Shown: positions 1 to 7,622, counted from the stretch's first letter. The stretch is 20,008 nt of DNA from a virus (IMGVR_UViG_3300017751_004372:1-20008), one strand, 5' to 3'. The notes: generated by a model not told the origin, from the sequence alone. Made by a program: numbers and translations.

Positions 1-268
1 TGTCATTGTATTGTGCTAGGCTTACATAGTTAGACAGTTCATGTATTCTGTCATAATCTTTTAAGTCACAACTAGGTCCCCATGTATCCCAGCACCAGTC
101 ACGTAATTGATTAAATTTTATAATTTTTGCTAAGTCTGTTTGTGCTAGAGGTCTAGGACTAAAACGTTCATACTGTGGTTTGATGATAGTAGTACACATC
201 CATGTGAAGATATCATTCCCTTTAAATCGTCCATCTAATCTGTGAAACTTTAAATCTAACTCTTTCAT
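1..268 (-). CDS. Unknown phage protein, 3' part cut off by left edge
   Basis: Reading leftward from an ATG at 268, 89 codons stay open to the window edge, so only the N-terminal part is visible. It begins MKELDLKFHRLDGRFKGND and continues with an aromatic, Cys-containing stretch (RDWCWDTWGPSCDLKDYDR). The ATG shares its A with the TGA stop of the zinc-finger gene (TGATG), a typical coupled phage junction, which makes it a real gene. I do not recognise the family. The position after gp62-like and zinc-finger genes suggests an early or middle replication-associated role, but that is only context. Confidence 0.7.
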   Translation of the reverse strand, partial: MKELDLKFHRLDGRFKGNDIFTWMCTTIIKPQYERFSPRPLAQTDLAKIIKFNQLRDWCWDTWGPSCDLKDYDRIHELSNYVSLAQYND

Positions 269-975
269 CAATACCCTGCATCATGCATGAGTTCTTTTAC
301 TTCTTTGACTATAGATGGATCACGTTTGAATTTGATTGCCCACTTCTCAGGATCGATGTATTCTAATATCATTTTTTGTTGAGTTTCATCTAACTTACTT
401 AAGAACTTTACACCAGACTCACTTTGATATAGCATCCAAGGAGATATCTTTCCTTTAGTAATCTCATAACAGATTTTGTTTGGTGATGCATATCTCAATG
501 CATCATCATTTTTAATTTTTTCTTCTTCTGCAATACTGATAGCAGTTTCAATACTTCTTGCGATTGCATCTAATGGATTTTCTTCTCTCAAATATTCAGT
601 AACAAATCTAGTATAATTTTTGTCACTTGTCCATTTATCTATACGTATTTGATTCTTTAGTAACCAATCTGCATAACGACTAATGTTAATGCATTTTACG
701 TTGACACAGTAATGACCGAACTTAACGAAAGCAAGATAATAGGCACTTTTAATAAAGTCTAAATAAGTCTTTTGTTTTTTGCTTGTAGTGTTATGAACAT
801 AAAAGTTCAGCCATGATTGAAATCCAATACGATTGCCTTTTAAGTCCTTATCTCCCCATCTACGTTTATTTTCACATAGGTGTTTGTCAATCGTAGTTTC
901 TTTTTGAAATGATCGACCACAAAAGTCGCAACCAAATTTAGTTGCCGAGTTCTTTTTCGTATTCTTCGATTTCAT
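268..975 (-). CDS. C2HC zinc-finger phage protein, function unknown
   Basis: Conserved-looking marine T4-like phage protein with an N-terminal zinc-binding motif: C16-X2-C19, twelve residues, then H32-X-C34, followed by ENKRRW. A helical body of about 190 residues follows (for example INISRYADWLLKNQ and GKISPWMLYQSESG). The ATG at 975 (MKSKNTKK) is preferred. A GTG at 993 gives six more residues but neither has a clear ribosome site. The gene overlaps the gp62-like gene by 38 bases and is coupled to the next gene by TGATG. The spacing of the C-terminal helices loosely recalls the T4 gp59 helicase loader, which is a memory-based guess and not a call. A DNA- or protein-binding role in replication is the conservative inference. 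Confidence 0.75.
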   Translation of the reverse strand: MKSKNTKKNSATKFGCDFCGRSFQKETTIDKHLCENKRRWGDKDLKGNRIGFQSWLNFYVHNTTSKKQKTYLDFIKSAYYLAFVKFGHYCVNVKCINISRYADWLLKNQIRIDKWTSDKNYTRFVTEYLREENPLDAIARSIETAISIAEEEKIKNDDALRYASPNKICYEITKGKISPWMLYQSESGVKFLSKLDETQQKMILEYIDPEKWAIKFKRDPSIVKEVKELMHDAGY

Positions 976-1525
976 TATCTGTAACGAGTTCACTAAGTAA
1001 TTCTACCTCATCAAATTTTAGTTCTGGAAATTTATTTGCTAGATAAATTTTGCGTTTGTGTTGCTCACAAAATGCAGTTGTTAATTCTTTCAAGTCTCCT
1101 GCTGAGAGACCAGGATATATCTTTTTAAAATATTCTCTAATATCTTTAGGCATTGCTTTGTCTTTTAACTTAGCAACTCCTGCTTTAATCTGTGGTATCC
1201 AAGCATGAAATTGTTTGCCTATTCCAGGAGATGCTGAACACAACATCAACCATTGTAGTTTAGGATGCTTCGATACATTCTCATTGAACAGATACTTGTT
1301 TGCATGATAGTCTACACTTTGTAGATAGTATTGTGCCAACTCTTGTTTACCTTTAACTGTACTGATCCAATTGATCATCATAAACGGAACAAACTTTTTT
1401 TGTTGTTCAGGTGTTAGTCTGTCATAGTAACCATAATCTTTTTTATCAATTGCAGTAATTGCTTCAAACAGATTAAAGTCTTGTTTTTCAAACTTTTCAT
1501 CTACTGGTGTTTTTACTCTAGCCAA
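938..1525 (-). CDS. 62: Probable sliding-clamp loader small subunit (gp62-like)
   Basis: In T4, gp62 is the small subunit of the gp44/62 clamp loader, which opens the gp45 ring at primer ends. The segment NLFEAITAIDKKDYGYYD, followed by PFMMINWISTVKGKQELAQY and LMLCSASPGIGKQFHAWI, follows the order of the T4 gp62 core (FFEIIGAINNKTK, an acidic FM..AL segment, then a YLMAAVPRGKRYGKW-type segment). The KDIREYFKKIYPGLSAGDLKEL region matches the later helices. No ATPase motif is present, as expected for this subunit. Length is near 195 residues, close to the T4 protein (187). Start: a TTG at 1525 lies five bases after AAGAGG. Another TTG at 1540 is possible. The gene overlaps the 51-residue membrane gene before it. 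The usual partners gp44 and gp45 are not adjacent, which is unusual. Confidence 0.6.
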   Translation of the reverse strand: MARVKTPVDEKFEKQDFNLFEAITAIDKKDYGYYDRLTPEQQKKFVPFMMINWISTVKGKQELAQYYLQSVDYHANKYLFNENVSKHPKLQWLMLCSASPGIGKQFHAWIPQIKAGVAKLKDKAMPKDIREYFKKIYPGLSAGDLKELTTAFCEQHKRKIYLANKFPELKFDEVELLSELVTDNEIEEYEKELGN

Positions 1526-1673
1526 AATAACCTCTTGCAAACCACCCTATTGCTATTGATATGGGTGCTATAATAAACAAATCAACTACCCAATGCAATG
1601 CAATAGATAGTGTAACGATTTCTTTCCAATGCAACTTACATACATTTTTCCAATGTTCAAAAGACTTGGGCAT
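1518..1673 (-). CDS. Small membrane peptide, 51 residues
   Basis: This short gene fills the gap between the 166-residue gene and the gp62-like gene. Its ATG at 1673 lies inside the last codons of the former (17-base overlap) and its TAG at 1518-1520 lies just after the preferred TTG start of the latter. It begins MPKSFEHWKNVCKLHWKE, a basic, aromatic cytoplasmic-looking face. It ends in one hydrophobic segment at about residues 20-46 (WVVDLFIIAPISIAIGW) closed by ARGYFG. The gapless overlap on both sides and clean one-helix topology argue that it is translated. Function is unknown. Small inner-membrane proteins of this kind are common in T4-like phages. Confidence 0.65.
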   Translation of the reverse strand: MPKSFEHWKNVCKLHWKEIVTLSIALHWVVDLFIIAPISIAIGWFARGYFG

Positions 1674-2157
1674 AATCTACAACTTCGCAATTTCTGCTTA
1701 CTTCTTTGACAAAGTAAACACATCTTGGCTTAGGGCCATCTTCAATAGGAACGCATAAAAACTGACCATTACGTAGTCTTGGTGCATACCAGATAACATC
1801 TGAATAAATGTCTACAATTTCTATTGGAAGAAAGTTAGGAGCAAATGATGATAAAGGATTAAATGAAAACACATCAAAGCCTCTGTCGTTTAAAGAAGAT
1901 AATGATAGAGTCTCTAAGTCTCCTCCTTCTTCATCGCCGATCAACACTGACCAATCAACAGGCATTTTAATCTGCTTGTCGCCAATCTGCAACACAACTG
2001 CTGGTGCATTAAAAGACTCTAAAAAGATTAAAGGTATATAATAGTAATCCACAAATGACGGATTAGAATTATCTAAAATAGCAAATCGAAGATCATCAAT
2101 CTCTTCGGGTAATGTTTCCAAGTTATAGAATTGGTCTTCTAGTGTTAATATTCTCAT
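1657..2157 (-). CDS. Conserved-looking phage protein of unknown function, 166 residues
   Basis: Soluble, acidic protein beginning MRILTLEDQFYNLETLPEE, with no signal peptide or membrane segment. It has a compact beta-rich look (KMPVDWSVLIGDEEGGDLET, FDVFSFNPLSSFAPNFLPIE, APRLRNGQFLCVPIEDGPKP) and ends CEVVDYAQVF. I recognise no catalytic motif. The proline and aromatic richness of the middle suggests a binding or regulatory module rather than an enzyme. It lies 49 bases after UvsW. An AAGGAG sits 16 bases before the ATG, too far to be ideal. That same stretch encodes an 18-codon frame overlapping both neighbours. The position between UvsW and the gp62-like gene suggests a role in replication or transcription control, which is inference. 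Confidence 0.75.
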   Translation of the reverse strand: MRILTLEDQFYNLETLPEEIDDLRFAILDNSNPSFVDYYYIPLIFLESFNAPAVVLQIGDKQIKMPVDWSVLIGDEEGGDLETLSLSSLNDRGFDVFSFNPLSSFAPNFLPIEIVDIYSDVIWYAPRLRNGQFLCVPIEDGPKPRCVYFVKEVSRNCEVVDYAQVF

Positions 2158-2210
2158 GTTGTTATTATAACTGCTCCTTGCAGTGTAATCAATATTATTG
2201 GTGAAATCAT
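2154..2210 (-). CDS. Possible 18-residue hydrophobic micro-peptide between UvsW and the 166-residue gene
   Basis: The frame MISPIILITLQGAVIITT starts on an ATG that overlaps the UvsW stop (ATGA) and ends on a TGA that overlaps the next ATG (ATGA). Such double overlap is the junction style of this operon, and the peptide is wholly hydrophobic. There is no ribosome site of its own. It may instead be a coincidence, serving only to carry ribosomes from UvsW to the next start. Confidence 0.25.
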   Translation of the reverse strand: MISPIILITLQGAVIITT

Positions 2211-3667
2211 TTGTATTTTAATTTCTCAACTACAAACGGATAATTTGCTTCTCTGTAAAAAGCCTTTCTTTGTGTTAAATGTCGTTTAGCAAATCTGCAT
2301 GAACTTGTTAAGTCCCAGATTTGAACAAAGTCTTTATCTTCTGCTTTACGAATGCCACGACCGATAGACTGTATGACACGAACAAAACTTTTACCTGGTT
2401 CAATGAGTACAAGATTAAAAATCCTAGGAATGTTAATACCAGTAGAAGCCACGCCATAAGTAGCAATAATAACTTTATTAGTAGAAGTGGATACTTCATC
2501 ATATTCTTCTTTTCGATCAACAACTTTCATTCCCCCTGATACAAATACTGCATCGTCTAATCTTTCTACTAAAGCATGTCCTGCATTGATACGATCAACA
2601 AGGACAAGAGTATTGCCTTCAGTAGCAATGGTCTTAACAAGATGTGCCATTTTGTCTAAACGTTGTTCATCACTAAGCAAATGTTTTAGTTCACTTTGAT
2701 AATTACTAAACTCTTGGTCATCTTGCAACTGAACAATGTTTACATGACATTTTGCCAATACCCCTTGATCTTGTAATTCTTTTGCAGACAGTTTATTAAT
2801 AACTGGACCTAAACTTACTTCTAATGCAGTCTTTTCATAAAGTGCTTTTGGTATAGTACCTGTTAGTCCCCAACGAATAGGTACATGAGGCATTACCATT
2901 GTTAGCAGTTGCTTCAATGCATCTGCTTTAGCCATGTGTACTTCATCAACCATGACACAAATTACATCTTCGATAAATTCATCTATAGTGCATACTGCTT
3001 CACCTCTTTTAGTATTCTTTAATAGAATGTTCAGAGATTGCCAAGTACAAATAGTGTGTTGTTTGAAGTATTCTTTTCTATCACCGAAATATACTCCTAC
3101 ATCTAAGCCCATGTTGATATAGTCTTCTTCTGTTTGTGATACTAAACTTTTGTTTGGTACGATTACGATACTACGTCCATATTCTTCTACACTCTTGCTC
3201 AGAGCGGCTGTCATAATCGTTTTACCTGCGCCTGTAGCGACTTCTTGTATTGATTGAGGGTTTGCTAAGAACTGATTAATAACTTCTACTTGATAGTCTC
3301 TCAGTTCGACTGACTGCCCCTCACAGACATGTCCTTTAGGCCAGAGAACATCTTTGAATGTATCTTTCTGAATCTCTGTAAAATTAAATTGTGTTTGGTA
3401 TTCTCTTAAATCTTCTAGTTCAATATCATAGTTAAGTTGTTCTAAGATAGGAACAATTTCTGGTAGAAGATTAATAAATGTGGAACCAGCAAGACTACAA
3501 TAACTAACCTTGCCGTTCCATCTGCCTAACTTTACACTAGGCATATAACGTGCGCCAGGAACCTCATACTCAAACTTTTGCATTAATGCTCTACGAGCAT
3601 CTAATTCAAGACCAGCAATCTTTAGATTGACTTCATCTTTAATTTGTAGTATTGCAGTTCCTGGCAT
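2207..3667 (-). CDS. uvsW: UvsW-type ATP-dependent DNA/RNA helicase
   Basis: Superfamily 2 helicase that in T4 unwinds R-loops and branched recombination intermediates, drives branch migration and ends origin-dependent replication. The N-terminal DNA-binding module is recognisable (EVPGARYMPSVKLGRWNGKV, residues 35-54). Walker A is ATGAGKT (144-150), motif II is DEVH (241-244), motif III is GLTGT (267-271) and motif VI is QSIGRGIR (433-440). Length is 486 residues against about 500 in T4. The ATG lies four bases after the stop of the TonB-dependent receptor gene with no strong ribosome site, so translation is probably coupled to that gene. It fits with UvsX, UvsY-like and gp32 in the same minus-strand block. 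Confidence 0.93.
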   Translation of the reverse strand: MPGTAILQIKDEVNLKIAGLELDARRALMQKFEYEVPGARYMPSVKLGRWNGKVSYCSLAGSTFINLLPEIVPILEQLNYDIELEDLREYQTQFNFTEIQKDTFKDVLWPKGHVCEGQSVELRDYQVEVINQFLANPQSIQEVATGAGKTIMTAALSKSVEEYGRSIVIVPNKSLVSQTEEDYINMGLDVGVYFGDRKEYFKQHTICTWQSLNILLKNTKRGEAVCTIDEFIEDVICVMVDEVHMAKADALKQLLTMVMPHVPIRWGLTGTIPKALYEKTALEVSLGPVINKLSAKELQDQGVLAKCHVNIVQLQDDQEFSNYQSELKHLLSDEQRLDKMAHLVKTIATEGNTLVLVDRINAGHALVERLDDAVFVSGGMKVVDRKEEYDEVSTSTNKVIIATYGVASTGINIPRIFNLVLIEPGKSFVRVIQSIGRGIRKAEDKDFVQIWDLTSSCRFAKRHLTQRKAFYREANYPFVVEKLKYK

Positions 3668-3671
3668 TCTA

Positions 3672-5240
3672 TTATGGCCTATATTGTAGTGTAATTAAAA
3701 TTTCAACACCGCCCGAATTATATCCTGGCAAGTATTCATAAGTTTTATCTAGTATATCTCTTATTGTAGCAGATAGCAAGTAGTTAGGTGCAATTTCTGA
3801 TTCGATCTTATAATCAAGTGAACTTACATTATCTAACATTGCTATTCCATCATACGGTCCAGGCTTTCTGTCGAACAGTCCTGTATATGTAAATGACAAT
3901 GTATAATTATCTGCTTGATGTATGCTGTTGACAATTGCTTTGTACTTCGCAACTCTTGGTTGATCTGAATCAGTGTAGCCTAACTCGTAGCCTATGAATG
4001 TATCTAAGTAATCAAACGTCATTGAGTTGTTATATCTTACACCTTGTGTATCATATGAACCAGTATTAACAAACTGAGAAGAGGCAAAACTATAATCAAT
4101 GCCTTCAGAGAAATGATAATTGAAATAAGTTAGATTACCATAACCTAATTCATACCCTAATGCTTCCTCAGGATCTAAATTAAAGTTTGGCGCAGTCCAT
4201 GCATCACCATTTAACTCATAAAGAGTTGGATTACGATAAGATGTACCAGCACTAATAAAGAAGTCTCCTGATTCATAACCAATTCTACCTACTGTAGTAT
4301 CTTCTGTTATACGAATACCTATATTAGTATTAGTGAAGTTAAATAAAGCATAAGCAGAGATATTGTTCTGTGACATATCTTCATACTTTTCATATTCAAC
4401 CGTTCCACCATAGAGATGATTACCAATAGTGTGTCTTGTATCAACGTATGCTCTTTCAGCATCAGATGAGTAAGTCTCTACACCTTCTGTTTTATACTTT
4501 GCATCATTGAATGAATAACCAAATGTATAGTTATCATTTCTTACTGATAAACTTCCTTTAGTGCCTAACTGAGAACAATCATTTGACTGTGAGAAACTTG
4601 CTGTATAACAATTGTCGTAATCATAATCATACGAGGTTGCTGACACATTTGTAGTGAACTCACCTGTATCAAATTGACCTTTAGCAGTCATGTTTAAATA
4701 ATTGTCACTTTCATCATTGTCACTCCTGACACTACCATTGTCTACATTAAAGTAGGACAAATTAAAACCCTTAGCAGTGTGTGACATAAACTGATGTTTA
4801 TCACCTAGTCTTACCACAGAAACGTCTTTAGATAAATCGTCTTTAATAAAGACTGTGCCACCTAAACTTCCTGAACCATAAAGTACACTGTTGACTCCAT
4901 TGACAACTTTAATTGTCTCACTGCCTGTTGCATAATCATGTCCAAAATCATACCAACCACTACCAGCATCATTAGCAGGTACGCCATTTCTGAATACACT
5001 AGTGTGTATTGTTTGTGTTCCTCTTTCAGTGTAACCAGAAAATCCACCATAGCCGCCTGCTTGTGTTGCTTCTGGAATAAGTGATTCTAATAATAGCACG
5101 TCAGTACTAGGATTAGATTCTGATTCATATACAGTAGTTCCTACAACTACAACTTCTTCTACTTCTTGTGCTTCAACAGTCGCAACACCTAATACTAAGC
5201 AAATACTCATTGCTAGTTTGTTCATCGATCTAACTTTCAT
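3672..5240 (-). CDS. TonB-dependent outer-membrane receptor encoded by the phage
   Basis: The protein has a signal peptide (basic MKVRSMNK, hydrophobic core to about residue 21, cleavage likely after VEA or AQ). A TonB box EVVVVGT follows at 29-35, then a plug domain to about 137 with the family hallmarks FRNGVPAND (83-91) and VNGVNSVLYGSGSLGGTV (113-130). The rest alternates short aromatic beta strands and ends GVEILITLQYRP. The family imports siderophores, cobalamin or glycans across the outer membrane using TonB energy. At 522 residues it is short: the barrel is about 380 residues, against over 450 in BtuB. The final residue is Pro instead of the usual aromatic. GGAGG overlapping the end of the upstream gene, 11 bases before the ATG, is a good ribosome site. 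UvsW starts four bases after it. It is intact and in frame, embedded in the phage operon. Substrate cannot be told from sequence. It could be a nutrient importer, a receptor decoy or an exclusion factor. Confidence 0.88.
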   Translation of the reverse strand: MKVRSMNKLAMSICLVLGVATVEAQEVEEVVVVGTTVYESESNPSTDVLLLESLIPEATQAGGYGGFSGYTERGTQTIHTSVFRNGVPANDAGSGWYDFGHDYATGSETIKVVNGVNSVLYGSGSLGGTVFIKDDLSKDVSVVRLGDKHQFMSHTAKGFNLSYFNVDNGSVRSDNDESDNYLNMTAKGQFDTGEFTTNVSATSYDYDYDNCYTASFSQSNDCSQLGTKGSLSVRNDNYTFGYSFNDAKYKTEGVETYSSDAERAYVDTRHTIGNHLYGGTVEYEKYEDMSQNNISAYALFNFTNTNIGIRITEDTTVGRIGYESGDFFISAGTSYRNPTLYELNGDAWTAPNFNLDPEEALGYELGYGNLTYFNYHFSEGIDYSFASSQFVNTGSYDTQGVRYNNSMTFDYLDTFIGYELGYTDSDQPRVAKYKAIVNSIHQADNYTLSFTYTGLFDRKPGPYDGIAMLDNVSSLDYKIESEIAPNYLLSATIRDILDKTYEYLPGYNSGGVEILITLQYRP

Positions 5241-5243
5241 TTC

Positions 5244-6338
5244 TTACTTAACCTCCAATGGTCGTTTATTTTTTATTATTAGTATTTTACCCATCGCAAG
5301 ATTGCTGTGGAACTGATCATGGTCTATGTCAGAAGAATGTATCTGTAGATACATCGGTAAACTTTTGTCAGAAGTTGGAACTTCTGATGCTTCGATTTTG
5401 TTTCTAACGAAAACTGTATTGAAGTTTTTCTCTTGCAATGCAGTGATAACATCGTTAGCATATTTGATTGGCGAGTTGTAAGTATTAGTAGAAAAACTTA
5501 AGCCTCCGCAATAGATAGTGTTGCACTCTAATTCAGTGATCCATTCTAAGACTGTAGTAAGGTCATCATCGACATCTACTTCTACTGTTTGTGATGATGC
5601 AAATTTTAACTTAGCATCATCTCCTATAATTTCTTCATCTACATTAATACCTAACGTAGACATTTTGTATAAACATTTTGGAGAGTTATCTAATGTAGTA
5701 TCAGACAACAGATTATCTAAAATTTCATTTGATGATGTAACTTCGTATTTGCCGTTTGATAGAACTAACGTAGGATTCCAATGTTTCTTGGTTGCTTTTT
5801 CTTTTTCTAACTGAGTGATGATAGTATTTATTTCGTTGTGGTATACAGTTGTAAAAAAGGTAGGCAGTCTAGTATATGCTACACGTAAAGCAATGGACGA
5901 GGGAGGACATTCATAACGTTTCTTTTCTCCATTCCATTGCCAAGGATTTGCGAGTGTAGTTCTAAACTTATTAATGAAATCTTTTTTAAATGGCACTCTA
6001 ATAGTAAGTAGATTTTCTTTTGAATCAAAATCAACATTCGCATTAGTGTACTTAGGGAGACTCGGAACAACTGTAGACTGCCAAGGCAATTCTTTAAGTT
6101 CTTCTAAGTTTATTATGCCATGAGAGGCTAATTGCTTTCTATACTTACTGATAAGTTTATCAAACAAGGCAGCCTGATTCGATGTGATTTCTTTTTTCTC
6201 ATGTGTCAATGATTGCATGTTTGACATGAATTGAAAATCATAATGAGAGAGATTAATTTTACGTAGCGGGTCACTGGCTTTTAAGAAATACCAAATAACA
6301 TGTTCTTTACATTTAACATCTATACTTTCAAAACTCAT
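5244..6338 (-). CDS. HARP-like helicase-accessory protein without a helicase domain
   Basis: A 364-residue protein of uncertain function. Residues about 40-72 (LTHEKKEITSNQAALFDKLI, then SKYRKQLASHG) resemble the short helical module at the front of some phage and bacterial helicases. Residues about 104-150 (LTIRVPFKKDFINKFRTTL, then WQWNGEKKRYECPP) resemble the HARP annealing-helicase motif, in which an aromatic W-x-W/basic pattern binds DNA. The C-terminal half is acidic (VEVDVDDDLTTVLEWITELE) and may be a degenerate alpha/beta domain. No Walker motifs are present. It follows a strong terminator and carries its own TATAAT five bases before the ATG. The downstream TonB receptor gene starts four bases after its stop. 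The HARP comparison is from pattern memory and is moderate at best. Confidence 0.7.
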   Translation of the reverse strand: MSFESIDVKCKEHVIWYFLKASDPLRKINLSHYDFQFMSNMQSLTHEKKEITSNQAALFDKLISKYRKQLASHGIINLEELKELPWQSTVVPSLPKYTNANVDFDSKENLLTIRVPFKKDFINKFRTTLANPWQWNGEKKRYECPPSSIALRVAYTRLPTFFTTVYHNEINTIITQLEKEKATKKHWNPTLVLSNGKYEVTSSNEILDNLLSDTTLDNSPKCLYKMSTLGINVDEEIIGDDAKLKFASSQTVEVDVDDDLTTVLEWITELECNTIYCGGLSFSTNTYNSPIKYANDVITALQEKNFNTVFVRNKIEASEVPTSDKSLPMYLQIHSSDIDHDQFHSNLAMGKILIIKNKRPLEVK

Positions 6339-6343
6339 AGTTA

Positions 6344-6372
6344 ATTATACTTTATTGTGTCCTCGCAAACAA
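6344..6372 (-). promoter_or_regulatory. Sigma70-like promoter for the HARP-like/TonB receptor/UvsW operon
   Basis: On the minus strand TTGTTT, 17 bases, TATAAT. The -10 box ends five bases before the ATG of the HARP-like gene, so the transcript would be nearly leaderless. It lies just after the terminator of the AAA+ gene, which supports a separate transcription unit. The -35 box is only a partial match. Confidence 0.5.
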
Positions 6373-6385
6373 TTCTTTTGGTAAT

Positions 6386-6414
6386 AAAAAAAGGGACGAT
6401 CCGAAGACCGCCCC
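6386..6414 (-). terminator. Intrinsic terminator after the AAA+ ATPase gene
   Basis: On the minus strand a nine-pair stem GGGGCGGTC / GATCGTCCC (two G-T wobbles) closes a TTCG loop with C-G closure, the very stable UUCG tetraloop, and is followed at once by seven T. It lies 18 bases after the AAA+ stop codon. Confidence 0.9.
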
Positions 6415-6432
6415 CAACTCCTGACACAGAGT

Positions 6433-7470
6433 TTAAACTCTACGCATACAAGTTGATTCTGCTAACATTTTCCAGTTGTCATTTTTCTGGATTTTGAACA
6501 AGTCAGCAATCTTAAGAGCCATTCTCATTGAGATTTCTCTTAACTTTTCTGCGTTTTCTTCCATGAAGTCAAAGATCATTTCTGATTCGCCGTTCTTAAA
6601 CTTGTAGTCAGCAAACAATCCATCAGTGCAGTCTCTATCAACTTGCTTGATTCGTAACATTTTGTCACGGGCATTGTCGATAGTAAGATCCAAGAAGTGA
6701 CAACGTGATTGTAATGCTTCTAAGTGATCCTGTAACTTCTTAGACTTGATGTTATCAAACTTCAAGTTAGTAATGAAGATTGCACTACCTTTGAACTCAA
6801 ATGAGTTTGGAATGCCTTCTCTGTTTAACAGACTTGAGTCTGAGTTCCAACAAATCTTCCTAGACTTACCTGAATCAAGTGCCGCCTTAAGAATGTTAAG
6901 AGCAAGATCATCAGCAAATACAGAGTCACAATCGTCAAATACTAAAACGTTCTTAGCATCTGAGTACTTGTAAAGAACTGCATAAAGTCCTAATGCAGTC
7001 ATTGCACCTTTAACAACCTCATAACGAGTTCTGCTGTTAGTCAGTTGATCGAACAATGAAGCCTTCTCCATTTGTTGCTCAACGCCGTATGATTTACCAA
7101 CTCCCGGAGGACCTGAAACAATCATTGCTCTAATATCGCCTGCGATAGTAGCCTTAGACATATCATCTAAGATGTCGAATCTAGTTTTGATTCGGTCCAT
7201 TGCTTCTACGTCAGTCTCTACAACTTCTTTCTTAAGAGTAGTCGGCTCAAGACCGCCCATTATTGGGTTCGATGAACCCCATTCGATATCTTTGATGTTG
7301 TTCACCTTTACTCGAAAAGTTTTAATACCAAGTTTGCTTTGCCCTTCATTGAGAACAGTAACAAAGTTGCTACTTTTACCTCTTTGAAAGCCTTTCACTA
7401 ATGTGAATTCTTGGTTGATGATTGGTGCATTTTTGTACTCGCCGTACTTTATAGTGATTTTATTAGACAT
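6433..7470 (-). CDS. AAA+ family ATPase
   Basis: Walker A is GPPGVGKS (residues 120-127), Walker B is VLVFDDCD (175-182), with a sensor-1 Asn in IFITNLKFD (about 235) and an arginine-finger candidate in ALQSRC (R256). About 110 residues precede the ATPase core, beginning KITIKYGEYKNAPII, and look like a beta-rich binding domain. At 345 residues it is not a gp44 clamp-loader subunit. Its architecture is that of the remodelling-type AAA ATPases annotated in other marine T4-like phages, whose function is not established. The second Asp of Walker B is followed by C-D rather than E, giving DDCD. Ribosome site GAGGT lies nine bases before the ATG. Two consensus promoters precede it and a UUCG terminator follows, so it is an independent, highly transcribed unit. 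Targets are unknown. Confidence 0.88.
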   Translation of the reverse strand: MSNKITIKYGEYKNAPIINQEFTLVKGFQRGKSSNFVTVLNEGQSKLGIKTFRVKVNNIKDIEWGSSNPIMGGLEPTTLKKEVVETDVEAMDRIKTRFDILDDMSKATIAGDIRAMIVSGPPGVGKSYGVEQQMEKASLFDQLTNSRTRYEVVKGAMTALGLYAVLYKYSDAKNVLVFDDCDSVFADDLALNILKAALDSGKSRKICWNSDSSLLNREGIPNSFEFKGSAIFITNLKFDNIKSKKLQDHLEALQSRCHFLDLTIDNARDKMLRIKQVDRDCTDGLFADYKFKNGESEMIFDFMEENAEKLREISMRMALKIADLFKIQKNDNWKMLAESTCMRRV

Positions 7471-7505
7471 ATTTTAATTACCTCAGTGTCAGTGTGTAAG
7501 ATTAT

Positions 7506-7534
7506 ATTATACTACCTTTCGGTACCAAAGTCAA
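7506..7534 (-). promoter_or_regulatory. Consensus sigma70 promoter P2 of the AAA+ gene
   Basis: On the minus strand TTGACT, 17 bases, TATAAT. The spacer holds GGTACC and ends GAAAGGTAG, and GAAAGGT occupies the same spacer position in P1. Expected start is about 40 bases before the AAA+ ATG. Confidence 0.85.
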
Positions 7535-7586
7535 GCCTTTTTGCAAACTTTTTTATAATTATTTTGTCTGCTTTTTTACTTAACAT
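7512..7586 (-). CDS. Possible 24-residue basic leader peptide between promoters P1 and P2
   Basis: An ATG seven bases after the P1 -10 box opens 24 codons, beginning MLSKKADKIIIKKFAKRL and ending in a TAG that lies inside the P2 spacer. Eight of 24 residues are Lys or Arg and the pattern is amphipathic. If P1 starts at the A of the ATG the message is leaderless. No ribosome site precedes it. It may be a leader peptide or chance. Confidence 0.3.
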   Translation of the reverse strand: MLSKKADKIIIKKFAKRLDFGTER

Positions 7587-7593
7587 ACCGTAT

Positions 7594-7622
7594 ATTATAA
7601 GACCTTTCACCCTAAATGTCAA
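7594..7622 (-). promoter_or_regulatory. Perfect-consensus sigma70 promoter P1 upstream of the AAA+ gene
   Basis: On the minus strand TTGACA, 17 bases, TATAAT: an exact match in both boxes and spacing. The spacer contains GGGTGAAAGGTCT, sharing GAAAGGT in register with P2. It sits in the 206-base gap between the UvsY-like and AAA+ genes. Confidence 0.88.
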
